From positions 1 through 38,815 of the forward strand of contig JAFMRC010000010.1 in NCBI GenBank assembly GCA_017354375.1: a stretch of 38,815 bases of DNA, read 5' to 3'. This document shows, piece after piece, positions 7,153-14,984 of the stretch; the first letter of the stretch is position 1, and the number at the start of each line of letters is the position of its first letter. The DNA comes from Nocardiopsaceae bacterium (GTDB lineage: Bacteria > Actinomycetota > Actinomycetes > Streptosporangiales > Streptosporangiaceae). Below the pieces are notes generated by a model. The model made no database searches, was not told the origin of the DNA, and was given only the letters and a program-made list of their open reading frames with translations. The position numbers and the translations under genes are program-made.

Positions 7153-8841
7153 TCAGCGTGGCGCGGATCCCAGCTTCGTCACGTCCAGCGACCCGGAGGC
7201 GTACTGCTCGCGCAGCTTCGTCTTCTGGAACTTGCCGACCGAGGTCTTCGGGACCTCCGTGATGAACGCCCACCTCTCGGGCAACTGCCACCGGGGCAGC
7301 TTCTCGGCGAGGAACGCGCGCAGCTCGTCCGGGGTAACAGAGGCCCCGTCGACGGGTACCACGGCGGCCAGTGGCCGCTCGCCCCACTTCTCGTCCGGCA
7401 CTCCGATCACCGCGGCCTCGGCAACCGACGGGTGCGCCATCAGGAGGTTCTCCAGTTCCATGGACGAAATCCACTCGCCGCCGGACTTGATCACGTCCTT
7501 GGCCCGGTCGGTCAGCCGTAGGAACCCGCGCGCGTCGAGCGTGCCCACGTCGCCGGTGCGCAGCCAGCCGTCGTGGAACTTCTCCGGCGCCGGATCCTTG
7601 TAGTAGGCGCTGGTAACCCACGGGCCACGCACCTCGAGTTCCCCGACGGCCTTGCCGTCCGACGGAAGCACCTCGTCGTTGTCGCCGACCAGTCGCCCCT
7701 CCAGCGTGCAGAACAGCCGTCCCTGGCTCGTCCGGTACTCCCACGCCTCGTCGTCGCTGACGCCCGCCGGCGGGTTGGCGATCGAGCCCAGTGGTGATGT
7801 CTCGGTCATCCCCCAGGCATGGATCATCCGCACGCCGAGCTCGGCCTCGTACGCGCGATTGATCGCCTCCGGCAGCGCGGACCCCCCGCACACCAGGCGG
7901 CTCACGGTCGGCAGGCGACCACCCGACGCGCGCAGCACGGCGAGCACGCCGGCCCAGATCGTCGGCACGCCCCCGCTGAACGTCACCTTCTCGTCGTTGA
8001 TCAGCTTGACCAGCGATGCGGGCTGCATGTGCCGGTCCGGCATCACCAGGTCGGCGCCGGCCAGCAACGAGGCGTAGGTCAGCCCCCACGCGTTCGCATG
8101 GAACATGGGCACCACCGGCAGCACCCGGTCCCGCTCCGACAGCCCGAACGAGCTGGCCATGCAGGGCGCGATCGAGTGCAGGTACGTGGACCGGTGGCTA
8201 TACACCACGCCCTTCGGATGGCCGGTGGTGCCGCTGGTGTAGCACATCGCGGCGGCGGACCGCTCGTCCACCTCTGGCCAGTCGAACGTCGCATTCGCCG
8301 CGGCGAGGAGATCCTCGTAGCGGTGCACCGACCGGACCGGCCCTGCCGTCCCGCCTGGCCCGGCCGACGACGCGAGCGACGCGAGGGCTTCCTCGTCCAC
8401 CTGGTCGGCTCCCCCGGAGACGATCACGTGCCGCACCGTCTCGGCGTACGGCAGCACCTTGGCGAGCAACGGGATCAGGGAGGCGTCCACGACGATCGCG
8501 TAGTCCCCGGCATGGGTGGCGATGTAGCCGACCTGCTCGGCGGACAGCCGGATGTTCAGCGTATGCAACACGGCCCCCATCGCCGGGACGGCCAGGTAGA
8601 CCTCCAGGTGTTCGGCGTTGTTCCACATGAACGTGCCTACGCGCTGGTCACCGTCCACCCCGAGCGAGCGCAGCGCGCTGGCCAGCCGGGCCGCCCGCTC
8701 CCCCACCTCGGCCAGGGTCCGGCGCCGGGCCGGGACCTCGTCTCCGGCGCAGGTGACGACCTCCTTGTCACCGAACGTCGTGGTGCCGTACCGCATGATC
8801 GCCCCGATGGTCAGCGGGACGTCCATCATCGTGCTGTCCAC
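7153..8841 (-). CDS. Long-chain fatty-acid-CoA ligase (FadD-type ANL enzyme)
   Basis: About 562 residues. The ANL superfamily motifs appear in order: the phosphate-binding loop YTSGTTGHPKGVVYSHRS, GMTETSPLGSI, GWLRTGDVGTLD, the hinge region LRLTDRAKDVIKSGGEWIS, and the C-terminal lysine motif VGKFQKTKLRE. It activates a carboxylate as acyl-AMP and transfers it to CoA; the order and spacing fit medium/long-chain ligases. GTG 8841 is chosen because AGGAGG lies 11 nt upstream; GTG 8853 lies too close to it. It is transcribed alone, downstream of a sigma factor gene on the same strand, with a tandem operator-like repeat in the 5' gap. Confidence 0.9.
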   Translation of the reverse strand: MDSTMMDVPLTIGAIMRYGTTTFGDKEVVTCAGDEVPARRRTLAEVGERAARLASALRSLGVDGDQRVGTFMWNNAEHLEVYLAVPAMGAVLHTLNIRLSAEQVGYIATHAGDYAIVVDASLIPLLAKVLPYAETVRHVIVSGGADQVDEEALASLASSAGPGGTAGPVRSVHRYEDLLAAANATFDWPEVDERSAAAMCYTSGTTGHPKGVVYSHRSTYLHSIAPCMASSFGLSERDRVLPVVPMFHANAWGLTYASLLAGADLVMPDRHMQPASLVKLINDEKVTFSGGVPTIWAGVLAVLRASGGRLPTVSRLVCGGSALPEAINRAYEAELGVRMIHAWGMTETSPLGSIANPPAGVSDDEAWEYRTSQGRLFCTLEGRLVGDNDEVLPSDGKAVGELEVRGPWVTSAYYKDPAPEKFHDGWLRTGDVGTLDARGFLRLTDRAKDVIKSGGEWISSMELENLLMAHPSVAEAAVIGVPDEKWGERPLAAVVPVDGASVTPDELRAFLAEKLPRWQLPERWAFITEVPKTSVGKFQKTKLREQYASGSLDVTKLGSAPR

Positions 8842-8863
8842 GGTGCGCCTCACCTCCTCGTGA

Positions 8864-8900
8864 AACCCCTTAGGCAGTGATTCAATCCCTTAGTCGGTGA
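8864..8900 (-). promoter_or_regulatory. Tandem 17-bp direct repeat, possible operator of the acyl-CoA ligase gene
   Basis: On the minus strand the units are TCACCGACTAAGGGATT (8884-8900) and TCACTGCCTAAGGGGTT (8864-8880). They match at 14 of 17 positions and are exactly 20 bp apart, about two helical turns, ending about 23 bp before the ligase GTG. This placement suits a repressor or activator site. I do not recognise the motif. Confidence 0.5.
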
Positions 8901-8973
8901 TAGTGCCACGCGCCGGACCGCTATGTAACCCTCAAGTAGCTTTAGCCGCCCAAGCGCCCCAGCCCCGGGGCGC

Positions 8974-9498
8974 TCAGTTCCGGCCCGCAAGCAGTTCGGC
9001 GTCCGCTCGCAGCTTGGCCACGGCGCGTGCCACCGTGCTCTTCACCGTGCCGACGGAGATGCCCAGCGCCGCCGCGACCTCGGACTCGGACATGTCGTCG
9101 TAGTAGCGAAGCATCACCGCGGCGCGCATCCGCTGCGGCAGCCGATCGAGGGCCCGCTGCACGAGCTCGTGCAGCTCGCAGTCGGACGTCTGGCCCTCGA
9201 CCGGCTCCTCGGGCAGCTCGTCCGTGGGGTATTCGTCCACGCGCCGCCGTCGCCATCCTGAAATATGCGTATTAACCATGATCCGCCGGACGTATGTGTC
9301 CAGCGCCGCGCTGTCGGCGATCTTCTCCCAGGCCAGGTACGTCTTCACCAGCGTCGCCTGGACCAGGTCCTCCGCGTCGGCCCGGTTGTACCCGGTAAGC
9401 GACATAGCGGTACGGAGCAAGGCACCACGGCGCATGCGTACGTAGTCCCCGAACGCCAGATGGTGGCCGCCAGAAGACACCTGGTTCTCAACCGTCAC
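8974..9498 (-). CDS. SigE-family ECF RNA polymerase sigma factor
   Basis: 174 residues. Region 2 has FGDYVRMRRGALLRTAMSL, ADAEDLVQATLVKTYLAW and ALDTYVRRIMVNTHISGWRR. Region 4 has LPQRMRAAVMLRYYDDMSE and the helix-turn-helix SEVAAALGISVGTVKSTVARA. This is the actinobacterial SigE-like ECF family. The GTG start has GGGGACGC upstream. Unlike the sigma gene at 1894-2424, no anti-sigma gene is coupled to it; the next gene on the strand is an acyl-CoA ligase after a 132-bp gap that holds its own regulatory repeat. The divergent neighbour encodes a barrel-domain protein, so the intergenic region may be a shared control region. Confidence 0.92.
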   Translation of the reverse strand: MTVENQVSSGGHHLAFGDYVRMRRGALLRTAMSLTGYNRADAEDLVQATLVKTYLAWEKIADSAALDTYVRRIMVNTHISGWRRRRVDEYPTDELPEEPVEGQTSDCELHELVQRALDRLPQRMRAAVMLRYYDDMSESEVAAALGISVGTVKSTVARAVAKLRADAELLAGRN

Positions 9499-9526
9499 GC
9501 GTCCCCACGCTCCACACCATGAAAAC

Positions 9527-9545
9527 TACTCAGAGTAATAATACT
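9527..9545. promoter_or_regulatory. Overlapping inverted repeats in a divergent AT-rich intergenic region
   Basis: TACTC-A-GAGTA (9527-9537) overlaps AGTA-ATAA-TACT (9534-9545) in an AT-rich patch 29 bp upstream of the minus-strand sigma gene and 131 bp before the plus-strand gene at 9677. TATTAT on the minus strand could be a -10 element. Nothing else distinctive is seen in 9499-9676. Confidence 0.3.
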
Positions 9546-9676
9546 GCCACGATACGCCGCTCCCAGTTACTGTTCGCACACGGCCCCGCCCCGCGCGACC
9601 TTTACCGGGGACGCGGATCCCGGAACCGCTTGACGCGCCAGCGGAACTGCGAGCATCGTCAGAACCTAAGGGGACG

Positions 9677-10774
9677 ATGCAATCCCGCGGAGGGCAAGTG
9701 CGGCGAAGTGCGAAATTCCGCTACGGTTGTGATGACTATGCGGAGACGTCCGTGCCGTACCGGTTTATCCGCAGGTCCGCGCTGCGTTCCGCGGTCTTCG
9801 GCTCACGCTCCTCCGAGGGCGCCGATCCGTGGACCTGCCCTCCGGCTCGCGATCGGGCGGTGGTCTCCGGCCTGGTAACCGACGTCGGCCCGGAGGTGCT
9901 CATCCTGCAGACGGCCGCCGGCGAGCAGCGGCTCGCGCTGACGCCCCGGACGCGGGCGTGGCGCGGCACTGCCGTATCCCCCACCGCCCTCAACCACGGC
10001 GACCACGCCATCCTCCGCACGGAGCGGCACCCGAGGGCCGACGGGCGGTTCCCGGCCGAACGGATCTGGGCGCAGATCGGCCGCGTCACCGGAACCATCG
10101 TGGAGGTCCGTGGCCGCGAGCTGATCATTGATGAGGGGCCGACGAGGGACCGGCGGGTGGCGGTGATCGAGGCCACCTCGCTACGCCGGGTCCGGGTGCG
10201 CTTCCCGTGCATCTCCCCCGGCTACCTGATCGACGTCATCGGCCTGCGCAAGCCCGGCTACCTGCTGGCGCTGACCCCGGCGACCGCGCAGCCGCTGTAT
10301 CGGTCCAACCGCCCGCCGACGCCGCCGCTGGTCAACGGACACCCCCCGCGGCAGGTCAGCGGGACGGCGACGTGGCACGAGCCGGGCAGCGAGCCGCCCG
10401 GCCTGCGTGGCGTCTCCTACCCCGCGCTGGACCCGGAGACCGGCTGCGACCGGCCCGACCGGCCCGATCGGCGCAGCCCCGGTCCCGGCCAGCAAGACGT
10501 CGTCGATCCGCACGACGTCGGCCCCGGCTGCGTGCAGCTTCCTTACCTGTCGGTGGGCAGCGCGGTCAGCATCCGCAACGAGTGCGCGGGAACAACCGCG
10601 ATCCTGCCCGTGACCAGTTGCGGAGCATCGTCCCGGCTGTTCTGCGACCGGTGCGTGCAGTGCGGTACGTCGCCTCGAGGCCGGATCGCGGACCTGACCA
10701 TGACCGCGTTCGCCGAACTCGGCGGGAACCTCGACGACGGGTGCTTCAACGCGACGCTCGCGGTATCGGGCTAG
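9677..10774 (+). CDS. Two OB/DUF5666-like repeats plus a double-psi-barrel (RlpA-like) domain protein
   Basis: 365 residues from ATG 9677 (AAGGGG upstream); GTG 9698 after GGAGGG is an alternative. Residues about 60-120 (VVSGLVTDVGPEVLILQTA, TALNHGDHAILRTE) and 130-190 (IGRVTGTIVEVRGRELIID, ISPGYLIDVIGLRK) look like two copies of a small beta-barrel. A Pro/Arg-rich linker follows. The last 80 residues resemble a double-psi beta-barrel: LPYLSVGSAVSIRNECAG, VTSCGA, GRIADLTMTAFAELGG. It contains the cysteine cluster FCDRCVQCG. I see no signal peptide, so its location is unclear. The gene lies 53 bp from the GTG of a MauE-like membrane protein gene, suggesting a functional pair. Function unknown. 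Confidence 0.65.
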   Translation: MQSRGGQVRRSAKFRYGCDDYAETSVPYRFIRRSALRSAVFGSRSSEGADPWTCPPARDRAVVSGLVTDVGPEVLILQTAAGEQRLALTPRTRAWRGTAVSPTALNHGDHAILRTERHPRADGRFPAERIWAQIGRVTGTIVEVRGRELIIDEGPTRDRRVAVIEATSLRRVRVRFPCISPGYLIDVIGLRKPGYLLALTPATAQPLYRSNRPPTPPLVNGHPPRQVSGTATWHEPGSEPPGLRGVSYPALDPETGCDRPDRPDRRSPGPGQQDVVDPHDVGPGCVQLPYLSVGSAVSIRNECAGTTAILPVTSCGASSRLFCDRCVQCGTSPRGRIADLTMTAFAELGGNLDDGCFNATLAVSG

Positions 10775-10827
10775 GCCCGGACAGCCTCAAAGGCCAAGAC
10801 AGACTCGGAATGCATGGGGGGATTCAA

Positions 10828-11724
10828 GTGCTGAGCGCGCTGCGGGAGGCTCAGGTCCCGCTACTTGCCATCTTGCTGATCGGCGGGTGCGTGACCAAGG
10901 CACGGCGCGCGATCTGCTCGCGAAGCGCCGATGCCGGGATCGGCCCGACCACGCTGTTCCCGCTCCGGCTGCGCCGCCCGCTCATGATCGCCCTGTGCAT
11001 CACCGAGATGTCCCTCGGCATCGCCCTGCTGGCGACCGCCAGCCCGTTCGCGGCGGGCGCACCGGCGATGATCGTACGGGCACTGACCACGCTGCTGTTC
11101 ATGACCGCCATGGGCTCGATGCACGTGCTGCGCGCATACCATCCGGAGGCAGGCTGCGGGTGCTTCGGCGAAGCGAGCCGCACGCCGGTCGGCTGGCGGG
11201 TGCTGGCGCGAGCCGCGCTGCTGGCGCTGGCCGCCCTGGGGACGGTGACCGCGGGGCCGTTGCGGGGGCTGACGTCGCCCAACGGCGGGCGGGTGCTGCT
11301 CGAGATCCTAGCCGCCGAGGTGGCCGTGCTCGCCGCGCTGTCCCCGGAGATCGGGGAGGTGATGATGCGGCTCGGCTACCGTGAGCCGTGCGAGCTGCGC
11401 CGGATACCAGTCACCCGAACGCTGGCCTCCTTGCGCGGTGGCGCCCAGTGGCGCCGGTACCGGCGGTACCTGACCGCTACCGAGCCGGACGACGTGTGGC
11501 GGGAGGGCTGCTGGCGGTACGCGGTGTTCCCTGCCGTCGCCGACGGCCGTCCGGCGGACGTCGTCTTCGCCGTCTACATGCGGCTACGCCGCCCGGCGGT
11601 CGTTGCGGCGATCATCGACGCCGGGACCGATCAGCCCCTCCCGGACCCCGTCGTCCCCGTCCAGCGCCCGTCGTCACTCTCCTCTGCGAATCTCTACAGC
11701 TCTATAAAGAAATCCCAATACTGA
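10828..11724 (+). CDS. MauE-like (DoxX/MauE redox-associated) membrane protein
   Basis: About 298 residues from GTG 10828, which follows GGGGG at a 6-nt spacing; ATG 10810 is an alternative. About five hydrophobic segments are visible, the first at LLAILLIGGCV and others around ALCITEMSLGIALLATAS and ALTTLLFMTAMGSM. The family signature GCGCFGEA follows the third helix. MauE supports disulfide formation in methylamine dehydrogenase; no mau structural genes are here, so a general extracytoplasmic thiol role is more likely. A soluble C-terminal domain of about 110 residues, rich in Arg and Trp, follows the last helix. The final 17 codons are distinctly less GC-rich than the rest and may be read-through into spacer. 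Confidence 0.7.
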   Translation: MLSALREAQVPLLAILLIGGCVTKARRAICSRSADAGIGPTTLFPLRLRRPLMIALCITEMSLGIALLATASPFAAGAPAMIVRALTTLLFMTAMGSMHVLRAYHPEAGCGCFGEASRTPVGWRVLARAALLALAALGTVTAGPLRGLTSPNGGRVLLEILAAEVAVLAALSPEIGEVMMRLGYREPCELRRIPVTRTLASLRGGAQWRRYRRYLTATEPDDVWREGCWRYAVFPAVADGRPADVVFAVYMRLRRPAVVAAIIDAGTDQPLPDPVVPVQRPSSLSSANLYSSIKKSQY

Positions 11725-11752
11725 AGAATAGACTCATCATCACCATCCCACC

Positions 11753-11811
11753 TGACGTGCCAGGTGCGCACTCGGGCCGGCAAGAGCGACCCCAAAAGCG
11801 CACTCGGACCG
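11753..11811 (+). repeat. Dispersed ~60-bp repeat, copy A1
   Basis: Begins GACGTGCCAGGTGCGCACTC and ends AAAAGCGCACTCGGACCG. It is one of six copies in the window. It lies in the spacer between the convergent MauE-like and ATPase genes. The 379-bp spacer (11725-12103) otherwise contains only the other A copies and one hairpin. Confidence 0.85.
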
Positions 11812-11882
11812 CAGCGGGGGACGGGGCCTCGGGAGCGGGGGTTGCCGAGCGCGGGGGCGCGGGCGCGGACTCCTCGGGGCCT

Positions 11883-11940
11883 AACGTGCCAGGTGCGTAC
11901 TTGGGCCGGCAAGAGCGAGACCAAATGCGCACTCGGGCCG
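11883..11940 (+). repeat. Dispersed ~60-bp repeat, copy A2
   Basis: Begins AACGTGCCAGGTGCGTACTT and ends AAATGCGCACTCGGGCCG. It has the same orientation as A1 and A3 and is separated from A1 by about 70 bp of G-rich spacer. Confidence 0.85.
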
Positions 11941-11967
11941 AAGAGGAGGTGCGGAGGCTCCCGGAGG

Positions 11968-12027
11968 CTAACGTGCCAAGTACGCACCTGGGCCAGCTAG
12001 AGCGAGACCAAATGCGCACTCGGGCCG
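11968..12027 (+). repeat. Dispersed ~60-bp repeat, copy A3
   Basis: Begins CTAACGTGCCAAGTACGCAC, with central GGGCCAGCTAGAG shared with the B copies at 38464-38777. The right half is identical to A2 over the last 25 bp or so. Confidence 0.85.
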
Positions 12028-12065
12028 AAGATGAGGGGGGCAGCCGCAGCGAAGGAGGGAGCGGG

Positions 12066-12086
12066 GCTCCCCCGAGGCGGGGGAGC
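12066..12086. terminator. GC hairpin between convergent genes
   Basis: GCTCCCCC (12066-12073) and GGGGGAGC (12079-12086) form a perfect 8-bp stem with loop GAGGC. There is no T run. It lies 17 bp from the stop of the ATPase gene and may act on either strand. Confidence 0.4.
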
Positions 12087-12103
12087 GTGGGCTCCACGGG
12101 CGC

Positions 12104-13285
12104 TCAAATCGGCTGGGAACGGAGGAACTTGCCGAAGTGGGGGACGGTGAAGCCGATCAGGCCGCGCTCGGAGCTGTAGATGAGGCCCTTCTTGATCAGG
12201 CCGTCCCGGGCCGGGGACAGGCTGGACGGCTTGCGGCCGAGCTCGTCCGCCACCGCCGAGGTCGGCACGGACTCGTCTCCGACCACGGCCATGGCCCGCA
12301 TGTACTCCCGCTCGGCGGGCGTGGCCCGCTCGTACCGGCTGCCGAAGAACCCGACGGCCAGCTCGTCTTCAGCCTCCGGCGCCGCGACCCTCACGTCGTC
12401 CGCCGTGATCGGGCTTCCCGCCGCGACGTCCCAGGTGACCTTGCCGTATGCCTGGACGAAGTACGGGTACCCGTCGGCGGTCTCGTACATCGCGTCCAGG
12501 GCGTCCTGCTTAAACCAGACGTCCTCGCGCTCGGCAGGCGCGATCAGGGCGGTGTCCGCAGCTTCACGATCCAGCCTGTCGATGCGGGAGTAGCGGAAAA
12601 GCCGTTCGGAATAACTCTTGCTCGCGGACAGCACCGAGGGCAGGTGGGGAAGCCCGGCACCCACGACGATCAGCGGCCCGCCCACCTGTGACAGCTCGTG
12701 GCAGGCGGCGCACAGGGCCGAGACGTCGTCGGCGGGCACGTCCTGCATCTCGTCGAAGAACAGCGCGATGCCCACGCCCAGGTCGGCGGCGACAGAGGAC
12801 GCGTCGGCCAGCAACTCGGTGAGGTCCACCTCGAGGTCGCCGGAGTCGGCCCGCCCCCGGGCGGCCGGCACGTCGATGCCGAGCTGGGAGGTGACCGAGC
12901 CCTTGGGCGCCTTCGGATCGCGGAGGGCGAAGGCCTTCAGCACGCCGAGGAACTCCTCGACCCGGTCCGGCGCGCGGTGCCGGGGCGCGAGCTCGCGCAC
13001 CGCCATGTGCAGCGCGCTGGCGACCGGCCGCCGGATGGACTGGTCGGGCCGCGCCTCCAGCTTGCCGGTCCCCCACAGCCGTTGCAGCGCCATGGACCGG
13101 AAGTTGTTCAGCAGCACGGTCTTGCCGACGCCGCGCAGCCCGGTGAGGACCATGCTGCGCTCGGGCCGGCCGCGGGCGACGCGCTCCAGGACGATCTCGA
13201 ACTGCCTGATCTCCCGCTCCCGGCCGGCCAGCTCGGGAGGTCGCTGGCCGGCACCGGGAGCGTAGGGGTTCCGTACGGGGTCCAC
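12104..13285 (-). CDS. Orc1/Cdc6-like AAA+ family ATP-binding protein
   Basis: 393 residues. An N-terminal ELAGREREIRQFEIVLERV segment precedes Walker A GLRGVGKT (49-56) and Walker B ALFFDEMQD (about 175-183). Then come sensor-like VGAGLPHLP and a lid region (YFVQAYGKVTWDVA). A C-terminal winged-helix-like segment includes TPAEREYMRAMA, SAVADELGRKPSSLSPARDGL and LIYSSERGLIGFTVP. This layout is the orc1/cdc6-like bacterial ATPase family with a DNA-binding-type C-terminus, soluble and of unknown role, often called simply ATP-binding protein. It begins 53 bp after the arylsulfotransferase-like gene on the same strand and converges on the MauE-like gene across the repeat cluster. Confidence 0.85.
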   Translation of the reverse strand: MDPVRNPYAPGAGQRPPELAGREREIRQFEIVLERVARGRPERSMVLTGLRGVGKTVLLNNFRSMALQRLWGTGKLEARPDQSIRRPVASALHMAVRELAPRHRAPDRVEEFLGVLKAFALRDPKAPKGSVTSQLGIDVPAARGRADSGDLEVDLTELLADASSVAADLGVGIALFFDEMQDVPADDVSALCAACHELSQVGGPLIVVGAGLPHLPSVLSASKSYSERLFRYSRIDRLDREAADTALIAPAEREDVWFKQDALDAMYETADGYPYFVQAYGKVTWDVAAGSPITADDVRVAAPEAEDELAVGFFGSRYERATPAEREYMRAMAVVGDESVPTSAVADELGRKPSSLSPARDGLIKKGLIYSSERGLIGFTVPHFGKFLRSQPI

Positions 13286-13338
13286 GATCGGACTCTATTC
13301 CGGCTTCTAGCCGGAGCCGTAGATTTCGGTAGAGAATC

Positions 13339-14970
13339 CTACTGGCGTGTCGTGGCCGCGCCGAGCGTGACTGGGCTAGAGCGACGAAGCTCTCGCCCCT
13401 TGGCGTTCTCCGCTATCACAGCGTAATACGGTCCGGCGGCGCTGGTCACCGGGATGCTGGTTTCGAATCCGGTGCGCGCGGCGGTCGCGGCCGGGGCCAG
13501 CGCGGATGGATCCGATCCGGCGAGCACCGTCCACGTGGCGACCTCGGTGGCGCCGTTCCAGCTCGCGTAGACCGTCGTTCCGCTGCCGGCTCCAGACGTG
13601 ACCGCGATGTCGGGAGGATCAGCCGGGGTTCCCGACCAGTCGAAGCTCAGCGTGCGATACGACTGGTAACTAGCCTCGGGCGAGCTGCTAATGACGGGGA
13701 ACTGGGCTTCCCATAGCACCTGGCCGTCGTGCGAGAACTCCGTGGCGTAAGGCTCTTCCCCCCACCCGACGAGGACTCGGCCTCCGTCTAGGGACTGCAC
13801 GCTGCCCTGGAGGTTAGCGACCGCACCGCCTGGCCGGGTGTACTGGCGGGCCAGCGAGGCCCGCATCGACGAGGTGTCCAGGACCACGAAGATCGCTCGT
13901 GACGCCGTCGGGGGTGCCTCGTCGTCGAGGATGCTCACCATCGCGCCCCCGTGCGGCTTGGCGTCGTGCTGCCACGCGAAACTGGTGCCCGGCCCCATCG
14001 CGAAGCTGGACCGCTTGCCGCCAAGCCGCCACATGATCGCGCCGGTCCGCCGGGAAACCTTGTACACGGTGCAGGTGTTCCTGGCGGAGACGAGCAGGTT
14101 CCCGTCCGGGGCGACGCCGATCGAATTGAAGTGGTACGGGTCGAATAGCCTCCCGGGAGAATAGGCAAGGTATGTATCCTCGACCGGGATGTTCGCAAGC
14201 CCATTCCACTGGAACAGCAGGTTCCCGGTGGCGATGTCGATCTCCTGCACGCAATAGTCCAGGATCTGGCCGCTCGCTGGCCCGCCGACCGCGGTCAGGT
14301 CCGCGCTAGCCTGGCGCCCCGCGGTGATGTAAGCCGTGCCGTTCGACGTCAGAACACACTCATGAGTGTCCGCCGCGTATCCGCTGCCGACGGCGGAAAC
14401 GGTGGCGATCGGCGTGTAGGTCTCGTCGGCGATCGTGTAGGTTCCGGGCGTGAAATTCAAGATGCCCCCCGTCACTGGCTGGCTGTCAAACCAGGTAAGT
14501 ACGGGCCGCCCTTGGTAGGACTGGACGGCAAGGTTGTTGGTACCGCCTTGCACAGTCGGGGAGAACCAGACGACCTGGCCGTTCCAGTCCATGATCATGC
14601 GGCCTATCGGTTCTCCCGACCCCATGAGGGTCGGATGCGGCGCGGTGAAGATGTACCCGGATTGGTCCTGCGTCGATGATCCATTTGAGGTGGCGGCCGT
14701 GACCGCCACGACCGGGGGCTGGAGGTCGGGCCTGGAGACAAAATTCCACAACGGTGTATCCGCCGTATCGACGGCGGGGCTCCCCGCGGCGGGGTCCGTG
14801 GCAGCGGGGCCCGTGATGGGGACCGCCGTTACCCTGCCTGGCCGGGAACCGGCCCGCGGCCGGAGCAATCCAGGCGATGCGCCCAGGCTGGCGGCTCCGG
14901 CGATCAGCGCGCCGCCACGCTGGATAGCCTGGCGGCGTGTCATAGGCTGGCGCGTCTTCTGAGATGTCAT
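13339..14970 (-). CDS. Tat-exported arylsulfotransferase-family (ASST/PQQ-like propeller) protein
   Basis: About 543 residues from ATG 14970, which has GGGGGGAAGG just upstream; ATG 14988 lacks a good site. The N-terminus has a twin-arginine signal (MTRRQAIQRGGALIAGAASL). The body fits the arylsulfotransferase propeller family: IGRMIMDWNGQVVWFSP, VLTWFDSQP, ADTHECVLTSNGTAYI, EIDIATGNLLFQWNG, DPYHFNSIGVAPDGNLLVSARNT, IMWRLGGKRSSFAM and FAWQHDAKPH. Such enzymes move sulfate between phenols through a catalytic His; His residues in THE, YHFN and QHDAKPH are candidates. The last 85 residues resemble a fibronectin type III domain (YASWNGATEVATWTVLAG). The substrate is unknown and many actinobacterial members are uncharacterised. 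It follows ctaG-like on the same strand. Confidence 0.8.
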   Translation of the reverse strand: MTSQKTRQPMTRRQAIQRGGALIAGAASLGASPGLLRPRAGSRPGRVTAVPITGPAATDPAAGSPAVDTADTPLWNFVSRPDLQPPVVAVTAATSNGSSTQDQSGYIFTAPHPTLMGSGEPIGRMIMDWNGQVVWFSPTVQGGTNNLAVQSYQGRPVLTWFDSQPVTGGILNFTPGTYTIADETYTPIATVSAVGSGYAADTHECVLTSNGTAYITAGRQASADLTAVGGPASGQILDYCVQEIDIATGNLLFQWNGLANIPVEDTYLAYSPGRLFDPYHFNSIGVAPDGNLLVSARNTCTVYKVSRRTGAIMWRLGGKRSSFAMGPGTSFAWQHDAKPHGGAMVSILDDEAPPTASRAIFVVLDTSSMRASLARQYTRPGGAVANLQGSVQSLDGGRVLVGWGEEPYATEFSHDGQVLWEAQFPVISSSPEASYQSYRTLSFDWSGTPADPPDIAVTSGAGSGTTVYASWNGATEVATWTVLAGSDPSALAPAATAARTGFETSIPVTSAAGPYYAVIAENAKGRELRRSSPVTLGAATTRQ

Positions 14971-14984
14971 CGTGCCTTCCCCCC

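Noticed and set aside
11753-12027. Possible CRISPR array
   Set aside because: Only three units of about 60 bp with spacers of unequal length (about 70 and 27 bp), diverged copies, and no cas genes.
11388-12179. Long plus-strand open frame over the A repeats
   Set aside because: Its peptide is a translation of the dispersed repeats (VPGAYLGRQERDQ-type units), it overlaps the end of the MauE-like gene, and it has no ribosome binding site.
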